A stretch of DNA of 64,000 nt from Apostichopus japonicus (lineage: Eukaryota > Echinodermata > Holothuroidea > Aspidochirotida > Stichopodidae), in assembly GCF_037975245.1 (NCBI RefSeq), contig NC_092580.1:655001-719000 (forward strand), given 5' to 3'. The stretch's first letter is position 1, and every line of letters begins with the position of its first letter. The position numbers and the translations under genes were made by a program. This document shows, piece after piece, positions 1 to 11,284 of this stretch. The notes under the pieces were generated by a model. The model was given only the letters and a program-made list of their open reading frames with translations. It ran no database searches and was not told where the DNA came from.

Positions 1-571
1 TGTTCATGAATTTCAGATCAAAGATCAACTAGGGGTCTTTTGTGTCCCGGGCCCCGGCCCAATATTTTCAAATTGCTCCTGTTCGTACAGTGTATGGCCA
101 GTGATAGTGAAACTTGGTCACAACGTTCCTCGGGATAGGAGTTACGAGGAGTGTTTGGAAAATTGAGGTCAAATGTCATTTAGGGGGTCATCGGGGGTCA
201 TTCTTTGTAATATTTTCAAATATCTCAATCTCCTCAAGATTTTGATGGATCATATTCAAAGTTGAACTGATGATTGTTGGATTGTGTATGAATAAGGTGA
301 TGCCTAATAATTTTTGGTCAAAAGTTAATTAATTACAATTAATCCCCATTGTTTAAAAAAATCTGAGCCTTCACCTTTTGCCAAAGCTCCTTTAATTTGC
401 CTCCCAGTATCTGCAGTGTTTGTTTACATTTGTGGTTAAGCTCTGCAGAGGCTGTTAGTGGAATTAAAGCAGGACTGGGAGTTGTTATTAACTGTTGAAC
501 TGTAAGCGTGAGAGCCCTACAGCCAATCAGCACTTGCCGATTCTTAGAAGTCTTTGAGCCTGAGGTATGTA
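1..571. other. non-coding flank, no gene seen
   Basis: There is no splice-supported exon on either strand. The first 300 bases carry short degenerate phrases of the 'aggtcaaatgtcattt / ggggtcat' kind that recur near 10.1 kb ('aggtcaaaggtcacttagggtcaa'), so it looks like diffuse repeat-derived DNA. Confidence 0.5.
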
Positions 572-577
572 GGCAGC
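572..577 (+). repeat. target-site duplication, left copy (GGCAGC)
   Basis: Exact 6-bp match to 1566-1571, directly abutting the inverted termini of fold-back element 1. If the asymmetric TA at the termini is assigned to the duplication instead, the match extends to 8 bp (TAGGCAGC), so the duplication length is slightly ambiguous. Confidence 0.7.
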
Positions 578-1565
578 TATGGCGGGCCATCAGTCTCAAA
601 TCATTGGAGATCGACTTATACCGATTTAAATCGACATATACCAGTTTCCTTCGACATATACCAGTTTCCTTCGACTTATACCAGTTTCATTCTACATATC
701 ATCGATTTAAATCGACATATACCAGCTTCATTCTACATATCATCGATTTAAATCGACATATACCAGTTTCATTCTACATATCATCGATTTATTTTACTTA
801 TCATCGATTTAAATCGATGATAAGTAAAATAAATCGATGATATGTCGATAGTAACTGGTATATGTCGATTTAAATCGATGATATGTGGAATGAAACTGGT
901 ATATGTCAATTTAAATCGACATATCATCGATTTATTCTACATATCATCGATTTATTTTACTTATCATCGATTTAAATCGATGATAAGTAAAATAAATCGA
1001 TGATATGTCGAAGGAAACTGGTATATGTCGATTTAAATCGATGATATGTAGAATGAAACTGGTATATGTCAATTTAAATCGACATATCATCGATTTATTC
1101 TACATATCATCGATTTATTTTACTTATCATCGATTTAAATCGATGATATGTAAAATAAATCGATGATATGTCCATTTAAATCGACATCTACCAGTTTAAA
1201 TCGATGATATGTCGAATTAAATCGGTAGAAGTCAATTTCCGTGGACTTATACCAGTTTCTAGCGTCTCAAATTGACATATACCTATTTAAATCAACATAT
1301 CATCGATTTAGCTCATTAACATATTCCAAATTAAATCGATGATAAGTAAAATAAATCGATGATATGAAGAATGAAACTGGTATATGTCGATTTAAATCGA
1401 TGATATGTAGAATGAAACTGGTATATGTCGATTTAAATCGATGATATGTAGAATGAAACTGGTATAAGTCGAAGGAAACTGGTATATGTCGAAGGAAACT
1501 GGTATATGTCGATTTAAATCGGTATAAGTCGATCTCCAAGGATTTGAGACTGATGGCCCGCCATA
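578..1565. mobile_element. palindrome-array fold-back element 1 (non-autonomous)
   Basis: The 988-bp element begins TATGGCGGGCCATC and ends with the inverse of the same sequence. The two terminal arms, each about 240 bp, match with about three mismatches when compared by eye. It is flanked on both sides by GGCAGC (572-577 and 1566-1571), read here as a 6-bp target-site duplication. The interior is built almost wholly from the self-complementary word ATCGATTTAAATCGAT alternating with CATATACCAGTTTC-type blocks, spaced 20-21 bp apart. Open frames running through it are products of the repeat and are not genes. No transposase is present. A 6-bp duplication with TAT termini would fit superfamilies such as IS3EU, but the family cannot be assigned from ends alone. 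Confidence 0.85.
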
Positions 1566-1703
1566 GGCAGCCAGCCAAAATGTTGGCAAGGTGTGCTTCA
1601 GGTCTGCTCAGGTAGAGGGGAGAAAGTTTAATAGGGTAGGTCAGTGGTATTGTTTGAGAGAGTTGGTAAAATAGGATTTAAAGGGGGAAAATAGGAATTA
1701 TAG

Positions 1704-1850
1704 CCAGTGGTGTGGCCAGGATTCTGCTAACGGAGGGAGGGGGGGGGGTTATCCCTCATGGGCCCAAAATTAGTGGAATCTGAAAAATGGCCTGAAATTT
1801 GGTGGGCCATAAAGTTTTGTGGGCCCTACATTTTTAAGCTCAAAAAGGAA
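1704..1850 (+). mobile_element. hAT-like terminal fragment
   Basis: It begins CAGTGGTGTGGCCAGGATTC and runs into a long G tract. This is the usual look of a hAT-type terminal repeat (CAGTGGCG-like end followed by poly-G). The matching right end and a target duplication were not found, so it is probably a fragment. It lies just upstream of the coiled-coil gene's first visible exon. Confidence 0.4.
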
Positions 1851-1941
1851 TGAGCTTCTGCACCATTGGTGCTCTAGTTTCTTCTTTCACCCTCTGTCTG
1901 TCTACATTGTTGGTTCTCTTTTCTTTCATCTTCCGCTGCAG

Positions 1942-2073
1942 TTTATTCTCCCAACAAAAGGTCGCTATAGAAAATTTAGGAGATACGGCTCAGTCCGAGT
2001 ACAAGCATGGCTCATCTCTGAACACGGAGTCCAGTGGTAGCGATAGTTACAGGGACATTTTAACCAGTCATAA
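1942..2073 (+). CDS. coiled-coil gene, exon A
   Basis: Internal exon of an unrecognised protein. A pyrimidine-rich tract ending in ttccgctgcag precedes it and a strong donor (gtaagt) follows at 2074. The first base completes a codon, and the exon ends on two bases (aa) that are completed by the g opening exon B. It encodes about 43 residues, including QQKVAIENLGDTAQSEYKHG and a Ser/Asp-rich stretch (SSGSDSYRD). The hydrophobic peptide that can be read upstream comes from the pyrimidine tract of the intron and is not a membrane segment. Earlier exons must lie before the window or be missed. No family was recognised. Confidence 0.65.
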
Positions 2074-2559
2074 GTAAGTTTCACTCTCTAAACATGTTTT
2101 ATTTTAAGCAAGGTTTTGTCAGCTGGCAACATATTATCTATGTTTTATTCTTTTGTAAAACAATTCAAAAATAAGAAACTGACTGGGAAAAGTAAATGCA
2201 ATGTATTGAGACAAGTTATTGGATAATCCCAAACCGAATGTTTACTTACCATAAATGTAACTGGTTGAAAGGTAACGCTGTATCTTGGTAACGATATTTT
2301 AAACTATCTCAAGTTGTAAAGGATTGGGAAGGTAAATAGAAGTCAATTTGGGGTGGGGGTGAGTGGAGGAGGGGTGGGCAGCTAAAACAAGCTGCTTAAA
2401 CGATATGATTTTTAAATTTACACTCTAAACAGTTGACTGTACTGAAAACTGCACAGTGCATTTTAAAGTAGACCACTATCTATATCTTGCTGTAAAGCAG
2501 AACTGTTTGTAACCTTGTGTTGAGTTTGTTTTGATCTCATCTCCCTTCATGTAATGAAT

Positions 2560-3240
2560 AGGGAGATGAGATATTGTACTTCACTCCACATCAAAAATGT
2601 GAGTGAGTGAGTGTGCGTGTCCGTGTGTGCGTGAGTGAGTGAGCAAAATTAAGTATGTCGCAGACTCCTCCTAAACCCCAAGTCCTGTCGAGTTCAAGCT
2701 TGGTGGGTGGGAGCCTGACCATGTTACAGGTAACTCATGCCTGCGCGATTGATGACGTCAAAGAGGTTGAAGGTCAAGAAATCTAAAAATTAGTTTTTAG
2801 CCATTTTCTGCATGCCAACTTGTTGGACAAAGGCATTAAACCACATTATATGTAGAGAATGAAGAGACAAAGTTTAAAACAAGACAGATTTAGCTGTTTA
2901 GGCTTGTAGTTAACGGGTCAATTGAGTTAAAGTTAAAATTGGTCTAAATTGTGCAAAAGAGTGTGTCCTAGACTGTTAGTCCGATCAGGTTCAAACTTGG
3001 TGGGTAGGTGCCTGACCATGTACTGTAAACTTGATCTTTGGTGATTGTCTAAATGTCATAGGTGAAAGGTCAAATACCCAGAAAGTGTAGCCATTTTCTG
3101 CTTGTCAGCATGTTGGAAAAAGTCATTAAACCACAGATATGTTGACTATAATGAGACAAATTTTAAATTAGAACTTATGCAGTTGTTTAGGGTCAAGGTC
3201 AAAGTTCATTGTAGATCCATTCCATCATAAAAGAGATGAG
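2560..3240. repeat. two tandem copies of a ~300-bp dispersed repeat, in an intron
   Basis: The phrase TTCAAACTTGGTGGGTAGGT (and its variant ttcaagcttggtgggtggga) occurs near 2694 and 2992. In both copies it is followed by 'cctgaccatgt', 'aaggtcaa', 'tagccattttctg' and 'cattaaaccaca' in the same order. This is an imperfect duplication of about 300 bp. It starts after a GTGAGTGA-type simple repeat at 2601-2645. No coding sequence was seen. Confidence 0.7.
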
Positions 3241-3326
3241 TACCATAGATTGCCATCTTGTCTTATGTTTTAATCTTAATAGATGCTAAGATCCCATAAC
3301 AAGGGAGTTTATTAGGCAAGTTTCAG

Positions 3327-3411
3327 GAGAGATATGATTGATAAAGATGGCTACCTTCAAGGTATGCAAGGAATTAAGATGACTAATGAAGCAATCCATG
3401 GCAGAATGAAG
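3327..3411 (+). CDS. coiled-coil gene, exon B
   Basis: An 85-bp exon between gcaagtttcag and gtgaga. Its first g completes the Lys codon begun in exon A, and it ends in phase 0. It encodes RDMIDKDGYLQGMQGIKMTN followed by EAIHGRMK. The match of phases with exons A and C (2+1, then 0+0) is the main evidence that the three belong to one transcript. The sequence looks helical and conserved (IDKDGYL, GIKMTNEAI), but I cannot name the family. Confidence 0.7.
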
Positions 3412-4025
3412 GTGAGATGACAAAACTATTAATTAATGGACCATTCAACTGTCAATTTGAGTATAGTTTCATTACTTTAATGTATGTTTAATTGCTTTGT
3501 TCAAGGGCTGTCCTAACATGTTAGTGTTTGATATCATGAGATGCAAGGTTAAATTGCGACTAACATGCAACATCATGTAACATGTTGAAAATTTCAAGTT
3601 TCATTGCTTACACTACATTTCATGTTTAATAGAATGTTGAGTGAAACTACCCACTGCTGTAGGGGAGGAAACATTTGGTGTTTAATCCACAAGCTCCAGC
3701 TCATTCATTGGCGCTTAAATTTCAACTCCTACCCAGATCCCAACGAAGAGAGTAAGTGACGTCTGCTCTGTAACGCGACAATAGCATAAGAGACGGTGGT
3801 ATGAACAGACCTTATGGGGAAAAATTTAACACGTCATTTAACGAAAGTGAAAATACAGTATTCCCCATCTTGGTGGGGTGGAATTCATTTCCCCCGTGGG
3901 TTGTATAACAAAAGAGAAATCTGTAAGCAACGATGATTATTAATGCATCTTTGCGTGATTGATTACTAATCCATCTTTGCGTGATTGATTATTAATCCAT
4001 ATTTGCATGATTGATTATTATACAA

Positions 4026-4240
4026 ATATTGAATGGTTATGAGTGCAATAGTGCAAATATTTCATGAGTTGAAAGATGGAATGTTCCATTCAACGGGCGC
4101 AGCAGAGTTGAATGGAACAAATTACATCTTTCAACGAATGAAATATTTGCACTATTGCACGAATGGAAACCATTCATTATTTGTTTTATGCAACATATTA
4201 TATTAAGACGGGTAAAATGCACTCATGCAACCGATTGTTT
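4026..4240. repeat. hairpin-forming MITE-like inverted repeat
   Basis: GTGCAATAGTGCAAATATTTCAT at about 4043 is mirrored by ATGAAATATTTGCACTATTGCAC at about 4140. The arms also share 'ttgaaagatg' and 'gttccattcaac' and surround a short GC-rich loop (cgggcgcagcagag). Direct copies of 'atttgcatgattgattatta' flank it near 3995 and 4412. It sits in the intron between exons B and C. No transposase is present. Confidence 0.65.
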
Positions 4241-4449
4241 TGAACAGACAGGTTTCTCTGCTCTCTTACCATTGAAAAAGTGCTACCAAAAAAGTATAAC
4301 TCATGGTTCTATTTCATAGAGTGGAATAGAGCGGATTTTGCATGCAATCAACAAGCAATTGACCAATCAAATGACCAGACTACAATTAGGTGTTGTATAA
4401 TAATCCATATTTGCATGATTGATTATTAATCCATCTTCTTTCTGCTTAG

Positions 4450-4570
4450 ACGTTGAAGGACAGCGTAGTAAAATCAGAGGATTCCGTGAAGAGACTGTTA
4501 GCAGAGATCAAGATGTTAGGTCAAAGGGTCGTTCAGTCTCATAAAGCCATACAGAAGGAGGAAGAGCCAG
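4450..4570 (+). CDS. coiled-coil gene, exon C
   Basis: A 121-bp exon after cttctttctgcttag and before gtacat. It starts in phase 0 (as exon B ends) and ends with a single g completed by aa of exon D. It encodes 40 residues beginning TLKDSVVKSEDSVKRLLAEI and ending HKAIQKEEEP. Hydrophobic residues spaced as in a heptad repeat suggest a coiled coil, with no charged break until the acidic KEEEP end. There is no enzyme motif. A structural or adaptor role is inference only. Confidence 0.75.
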
Positions 4571-5192
4571 GTACATTTTCAAGTTTCTTCCTTTTGGGTT
4601 TGGTACGTTGAGAGTACAAGATGGATATGATGCTCGCATTGTATAAAATTATTGGTAGCAGTATGCTGGAGACAGTGGGTTGTAGGACTATTGTTTGCGA
4701 GCGGGTCACAGATATGGTCATGTGCGAAGAAAGTTGGAATGAATTTCAAAACTAACCAATGAGTCGGTCTTGCGTACAAAGATTTACTTCGCTGCTAAAT
4801 AAACCCGAGCGCGTTTAACAGGATCATGTCAAGCATAAATCAGGGACGTTTAAATTTGGTGAAAATGTTCTATTTATGGTAGTTCACAAGCGAGAATGTT
4901 ACCTAACTTATATGGAATTGATGCCAAGTTTTTGTATTGAATGAGTGCAGTTGTTAAATTTTTTGTCTCCGCCATCCCCACCCCACCCCCGGAAAGAAGT
5001 ATCCCTAACCATGATGGAATATCACTTAGTAATATTCAGTCTTACCGAAGGCGATGGAGTACAACAGAGTTGAGGAGAGTGGAATTTTCCGAAGGTCAAA
5101 GTGTCACTGTTCCCCTGACCAACACGGGAATGATGCTAACTTTGTTAATTTAGGCGAGGATAACAGCTAGGTACTTGACTCCATAAAGAACT

Positions 5193-5405
5193 CTGACATG
5201 TGGGTGTATAGAACAGAAAAATATATTGATACAATTACCGACTGAAACACCCGTTCATATAGAACGCGGACCTGTGGGTGTATAGAACAGAAAAATATAG
5301 TGATACAATTACCGACTGAAACACCCGTTCATATAGAACTCGAACATGTGGGTGTATAGAACAGAAAAATATAGTGATACAATTACCGACTGAAACACCC
5401 CTTCA
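5193..5405 (+). repeat. three tandem copies of a 74-bp unit
   Basis: The word gggtgtatagaacagaaaaa recurs at about 5202, 5276 and 5350, each time followed by 'gatacaattaccgactgaaacaccc'. The copies differ by only a few bases. The array lies in the long intron between exons C and D of the coiled-coil gene. Confidence 0.85.
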
Positions 5406-5409
5406 TGAA

Positions 5410-8400
5410 ATTACACCCTTCATATAAATCACAAATTAGGGAATGATTGAATTATAGCATTAGGAAATTCTAGAAATTAAGAAACTTGATCTCTTTTCAC
5501 ATCTTCAAATGACAATTTCAATCCAAAAGTTTGGTAACCTTCAGGTCGCTGTCACTGTTTCACCAGCTCCCGTCTTTTGGGCTACTTTCTCTTTAGGCCA
5601 GCACCCCTTGTCTCTCTTGCTCCGCTGATTGTCGAGAACTGCAGGGTACAAAATACGTTAACTAGTATTTTGTCTAAATACATGCTCTGGAATTATCCCG
5701 AGGGTATTTGTAAGACGAACCCTAACCACAGTGAACCTTCCTGCAGATGTGAATTTCCCTTTGGGATATTGAAAACGCATAACACATAACAACATAAATA
5801 ATTACATAAACCCACCACCAAGTCCTAAATTATCACAAGGCTCCCAATTCTATAATGCCCCCACTAACTGCTCCAATACAACACTTACTATATGCATACT
5901 ATCTCTACCCCTAGGGCAGCTTCAATGGCCAGGATTATTCTAGAACATAATCTCTGTATCTGAAATATCATGCCATACCCCAAGACACAATGCTCCTCTC
6001 TAAAGTGATCCCTGATTGCATAAGCTTGTAACACATATTACTAAGTATTATTGACATATCCCCTAGGCTAGAGCCAAAGTTGCCTAGGTCGGGATACAAA
6101 CCCCCACAACAACAGTGACACTTCAATAAACAAAATGTCACTGTTCACCTGTCCCCACATGTTCTTAACAAGGATAAATAATGTGACTTACTTCACTGGG
6201 CTTTGACTTGCTCTCCAGGTACAGACTGGCACCACGATACATCCACACAGAACCGGTTACTGGTCAAATTAACTCAGGTGGTGACAATAAGTAATATATG
6301 TTTTTTTGCATATAAAATGTTGGCCTCGCAGGCTAAGCTTCTCAACAAGCCTGAATACAACTTAGTGCCCTCACAGGGTCTTACCACAACAGCAATAATA
6401 ACCAACACACCACGCCCACAAATGACACAGCCAGTCTTGTACAACTGTACCTTTCAAACCCTGGGAGTCAAGTGAGGAATATTCTCCAACTCTGAAATGA
6501 ATGCATACCATGTACTGCTCAAAACAATACATAACACAAAACAAGACACAAACAAGACAAATATACAGGACACAAAGGGATAAAGCTACTTCCTTCAAGT
6601 CAGGTACAATCTAGCTTGTGCCATTCAGAGTCACTCAAGTGATACATAAGGCAATACATAACATAAAGAATACATCAAGTTTATGTACTTCGTCCTCAGA
6701 TTTAGTGTAAAGTATTTTTTTGGGGTGAATATTGTAAGGATAACAAGCTCGTTCCTTTTTTCCTAGAACTGAATAAGTATTCACACAAAGCAAATTGCTC
6801 TTTTACCCATCATCAAAGTAGCTGTGCAGTTACTAGTGTATTGGAAACAATATTATACCTGCCATAAGTTTTGCCATATGGTACTGTGCATTATTTTTTT
6901 TTGGGGGGGGGTTTCCCTTAAATTGTATGCGCATTGTGTCACGTTTGTTTTGACAAATAAGGCTTTGTTCTGTGCAGTGATAATCTTTCCCTATAATCCC
7001 AGAGATATAAATATAAATATATTTAGAGGAAACTCTTGAAAAAGTTTGTAACAAAATTAACGCCGAGTCAGGTCAGATCTTTCTGGAAACCCTACACGTA
7101 ATGAGACTAGGAGAGAATTGGTCTGGGAGGATGGGAGGGGGGGGGGGGGCGGGTTTTAGTGGAATATTTAGGAACATTGCAGTTATTGTGTGTTGTTCTC
7201 CATCTCAATTAAAGACCTGTTATTTATGTGTAAATTAACACCTAGTTACTTAGTATTTTGCTGTTTGGATGCAGCCAGGGGTGGGACCTAGATTCCCCAT
7301 CTCTTAGATTTTGTCTGTAACCCCACCAAAACACATATCCAGTACCACTAAACCCACTCCGAACTCTGTTGCTCCATTTACCCGAGCAAATCTTGCTATG
7401 AAATTGACTGACTTGCTACACAAATGCAAAGATATTGGGCATTTTTTTTTCCATTAACAGAAACTCTAGTGTTATCATCAATATAATGATAAACAAAATG
7501 GAGAAACTTTCAGCACATGTATTCAAAATAGTAAACACTTACTTATTGCCTCCACTCCACCCTCCAGTTTAATATTCTGGCTTTGCTTTCTGATTATGTG
7601 CAGGTTTGAGATGTAGTACATTTCTCCATCCGTGTTATTGTCAGATAATGAAATGAGAATAAGAATTAATAAAATTGTAAAAGAAAGTTTCCTTCCTCGA
7701 CAGCATGACTTCATATCCGTCACTTCTTCAGTATCTACCTAAATGACAAATGTAGGCTGAATTTTAGACACAATAATGTCGTAGTCCACCAGAACAAGGT
7801 TAATTGCTGATCCAGTTCCAAGCTATTTACCGTTAAAATATGCTAAACCTCCGGTATGTTCCTTTAAAGGCTAACTTGATGATGTTATCAGCTCTTCTAG
7901 AACAGGCTTTAATGTTAATGTTAACCCATTGCTTTACATTCTAATAACTCACTCAACCAAAGCATGTTCCTTAAACTTGATATTAAAACAACAACACCCT
8001 TGCACCCATTGAAAGAACATTAGACACCATCTATCCAAAAGTTGACAAATTTGTACTACCACTGTAAACATGTCATTTGAGACAGGTAAATATCTTTTTT
8101 GTGATTTTGTGCTGGATCTGAGGAACTCAGCTAAATGGTTAAAGTATTAGACTAAATAGTCTTGTCACTCTAAACCGATGAACCTCGGCAAATTAATGGG
8201 TCGTTCCCTTACAAATTAAAAGTGGCAAAAAAAATCCAGCCTGGCCTAATAACGCTGTTTTTCAACCGTTCACAACAAATTAACTGAGGTTTGTTAAGCT
8301 TTGTTTCTAAAGTCATCTTTTTTATGAATTTTTCCTTCATGTCTTTCCATTGTAATATAGCTTGTAAATCTATTGCAATCAAAAAATTTTACATTTTTTT

Positions 8401-8770
8401 TATACATTTTATAATAATATTCTGTAACTACTGTAGTTGATACAACAATACTAGACATTTCACTAGTAGATGGGTTATAAATAAAATTTAAAAAATTGAC
8501 ATTTCTGACATTACATAAGTTAGGGAAATCATTAAATGTTCTTAGATCTCTGTCTGTGGCTCTGACTCCCTCCCACCAAGAAAGTGTTAATCCCCCACCC
8601 CCTCCTATCACCCAAAGCAATCCGTTTTTGCCCTTAAAATTATTGGCTATCGTTGACTCATTTGAGTCTTCAAATGTAACATGCATGATCTACACTTTAT
8701 GCAGAGTTCTTACGTCTACATGGCTTGTGTATTCCTATCTAGTAATTTTCTTTCATACTCTTTTATCGAC
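5410..8770 (+). other. long intron of the coiled-coil gene, no supported exon
   Basis: This tract joins exon C to exon D. It holds G tracts at 6900 and 7138, AT-rich unique sequence and no exon with convincing splice sites on either strand. Several short open frames (for example 5577-5789, 6203-6475 and 8294-8686 on the minus strand) lack codon bias or splice support and are left out. Confidence 0.5.
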
Positions 8771-8772
8771 AG

Positions 8773-9250
8773 AACCACCTATGGTGTCCAACATGGAACA
8801 GCTCCCAGAGAGACCTCCAGAAGACTTAAATTTGTAAGAGACTTGGGAAGATGACGAAACATCAGACAGAGACAATAAATTGGAATCCCAAGCCCCTGTA
8901 GCCGATTCAGATCCCTACTCTAGTCTCATTATGGACATGAAAGCCTCCATCTTACCTCCGAGTTAAGTACAGTCTAACTTATACCAGATCAGGAAAGGCT
9001 TACAAGACGATAACCTCCTGAAGGCAGAAGAAGACAGAAAAGTTTGTTCCAATTCTGGTAGCGACGTGCCGAACGCTTCATCAATCCAAAATGACAAGCT
9101 GATGGAAGTTTCCCCCGAAGGGATTAGAAATGGGACTAAAGTTGAAGAAGAATCGGAAAGTGATTCGATCCAGCTACCAGATAGTCCTGCCGGTCTCAAA
9201 CTTTCAGGATCACAAACTTTTGAGCCACCGATGTTGCAGCTTCTTAAAAG
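8773..9250 (+). pseudogene. coiled-coil gene, exon D with two in-frame TAA codons
   Basis: The exon follows cttttatcgacag. Its first two bases complete the Glu codon opened by exon C, giving EEPEPPMVSNMEQLPERPPE. A TAA stands at 8835-8837. Beyond it the same frame stays coding-like (ETWEDDETSDRDNKLESQ, then YSSLIMDMKASILPPS) up to a second TAA at 8964-8966, and then again (VQSNLYQIRKGLQDDNLLKA, later SESDSIQLPDSPAGLKLSGS) to about 9250. The composition is acidic, Ser/Pro-rich and disorder-like throughout. Either the true protein ends at the first TAA and the rest is former coding sequence, or both stops are mutations or assembly errors. A change from GAA or CAA to TAA would explain each. The first TAA overlaps a possible donor (gtaaga at 8833), but no in-phase acceptor was found for it. 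Confidence 0.6.
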
Positions 9251-9397
9251 ATATATTTATTATTATTATTTGTTTCATCACATAGTATTTCAAGGTGAAC
9301 AAGACAATATAAGTACAAATAAGTAAAAAATGTGAAAGGAAGTCAACTAAGAAACCCTTTTGGGCTTAATCGAATTGAGTACTCCCTATCTATATGT

Positions 9398-9406
9398 ACA
9401 TGTATA

Positions 9407-9447
<41 letters not shown>

Positions 9448-9460
9448 AAACTGTATATAT
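9398..9460. repeat. (TA)n microsatellite
   Basis: Alternating TA/TATG sequence following the coiled-coil gene. Peptides of repeated Ile and Tyr read from it are artefacts. Confidence 0.9.
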
Positions 9461-9619
9461 ATGTAAGCTTTTCTACTTCTTTATTTTGTATCACCATGTG
9501 TGTAAATATTGAAGCACTAAGATATGCAGTTTTTTTCCTTGAAATAGCAAGAGATATAATAGAGAACACTGTTATGAAAGCTGTACTTAAAACACTTGAA
9601 AAACTGCTCTCCTAAATTT

Positions 9620-10140
9620 TAAGGAATAGTTTGGCAGAATTTTTTTCTGGGGAACTCTATTTTTATTTATCTTTATTTCATGCATAGTCTTGAATACTTC
9701 TGCAATACCATAAGACCATCTCTGCCCTGCACCTAAAAATACTGGGTTTTTTATTCTCTCTTGCATGTTTTCAAAAGTGCCCTTCTCAAGGGTATCATGT
9801 TGAAAATTTTCTCATATTTACAGATGGAAATTATGAAGTTATGTCAATTGAGGTCATCAGCGGCCAAAATACAAAAACCTTGTAGTCTAGTTTAGTGAAT
9901 ATCTGTAGCATCGGTAAAATGTCATAATTAGGTGGTAGGTCCCCCTCACTGAGCATTACACTTTGAGCAGTTCTGTTAAGAGGTCAAATGTAAATTGGAG
10001 TCATCAGCTGCCAAAAGCCTGAAATCCTTGTCGACATCAAAATCAAAGCTGCGATTATCCTCATGCTCAGAAATGTACAAGAACTGAATGTTCTATGAAG
10101 AGGTCAAAGGTCACTTAGGGTCAAATTCTGACCACCTTGA
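9620..10140. other. repeat-like non-coding tract
   Basis: The phrase 'gaggtcat(c)agc(g/t)gccaaaa' recurs at about 9848 and 9998, each time with 'aggtcaaatgt/aaggtcac' nearby, as in the first 250 bases of the window. No gene was seen. Confidence 0.4.
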
Positions 10141-10141
10141 T

Positions 10142-10400
10142 CAGGCGCATATCCAGGGGGGGCGCGCGTATCTAGGGGGGGCGTTGGGGGCGTGAAAAGA
10201 GGAGAGAAAAAAAGAGAGAAGAAAAAAGGGGAAAAAGAGGGGAAAGAAGGGGAGGAAGGAAGGGAAAAGAAAAAGAAGAAATAGAGGAAAAGGAGGGAGT
10301 AGAAAAAATGGCAAGCAACTGGGAAGAGAAAAAAGAACAGTGACATAATTACAGGGCTGATCCCTATTATACACATAGGGTAGCCAGTGACGGATCGATG
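10142..10400. mobile_element. hAT-like terminal fragments around a purine tract
   Basis: CAGGCGCATATCCAGGGGGG at 10142 resembles a hAT end. A second one, CAGTGACGGATCGATGATTT, starts at about 10387 in the same orientation. Between them is a 130-base GA-only tract. Both are left-type ends and neither has a visible partner or target duplication, so these are fragments. Confidence 0.4.
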
Positions 10401-10478
10401 ATTTTGGAATGGGTGTGCGCCTCACCCTACCCCTTCCACCGACAACTCCATTTTGACGTTTTCATATTTCCTCTCTCA

Positions 10479-10716
<238 letters not shown>

Positions 10717-11226
10717 CAATTGTACAATTGTGCTATGAAACCAACTGTGGCTGGTCTCGAACTCGACCGAGTCGTCGGGAACATGATGCATTTTCAGTAT
10801 TAGACCAGGATCTATATGCGAACTGCACTAGACATATGTCCTTCGATGCAACACTGCCATCCAGAGATAAAATGTTATACTCCGACCTGAATGCTAATTG
10901 TTACCCTAAACCTCGTACCGTAACTCATACAATGAATCTAAAAATAAATTCCGCATGTGATTAGAGAATTGAGCACATCTCCTGTGAATATCATGTAGTG
11001 CATGGGGTGGGGGGGGACAGGCGGACGCACCTATCACTTCTTGAGATTGTTCCAATCTGCGTGAAAATGCCCACCACCCACCCCCACAACCCCTACGCCC
11101 AACCCCTCTTATCGCTTCCCAATGGGTTACAAAACTTAAACAATAACCTTCGCCCGTAGTACTAAAACCTTGACAAAATCCGGCAACACACCACTTCATC
11201 GATAGATAACGAGTCTAGTGATCGGG

Positions 11227-11265
<39 letters not shown>

Positions 11266-11284
11266 GAGAGAGAGAGATCGTGCA

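Noticed and set aside
508-1578. Several open frames of 65-110 codons across 508-1578 (both strands)
   Set aside because: They translate the palindromic repeat in several frames and both orientations alike, so they are by-products of the fold-back element.
8835-8966. Selenocysteine or variant genetic code to explain the two TAA codons
   Set aside because: Selenocysteine uses TGA, and other genes here (for example the SRP68 exon and transposon frames) use stops normally. Mutation, assembly error or a true early end is simpler.
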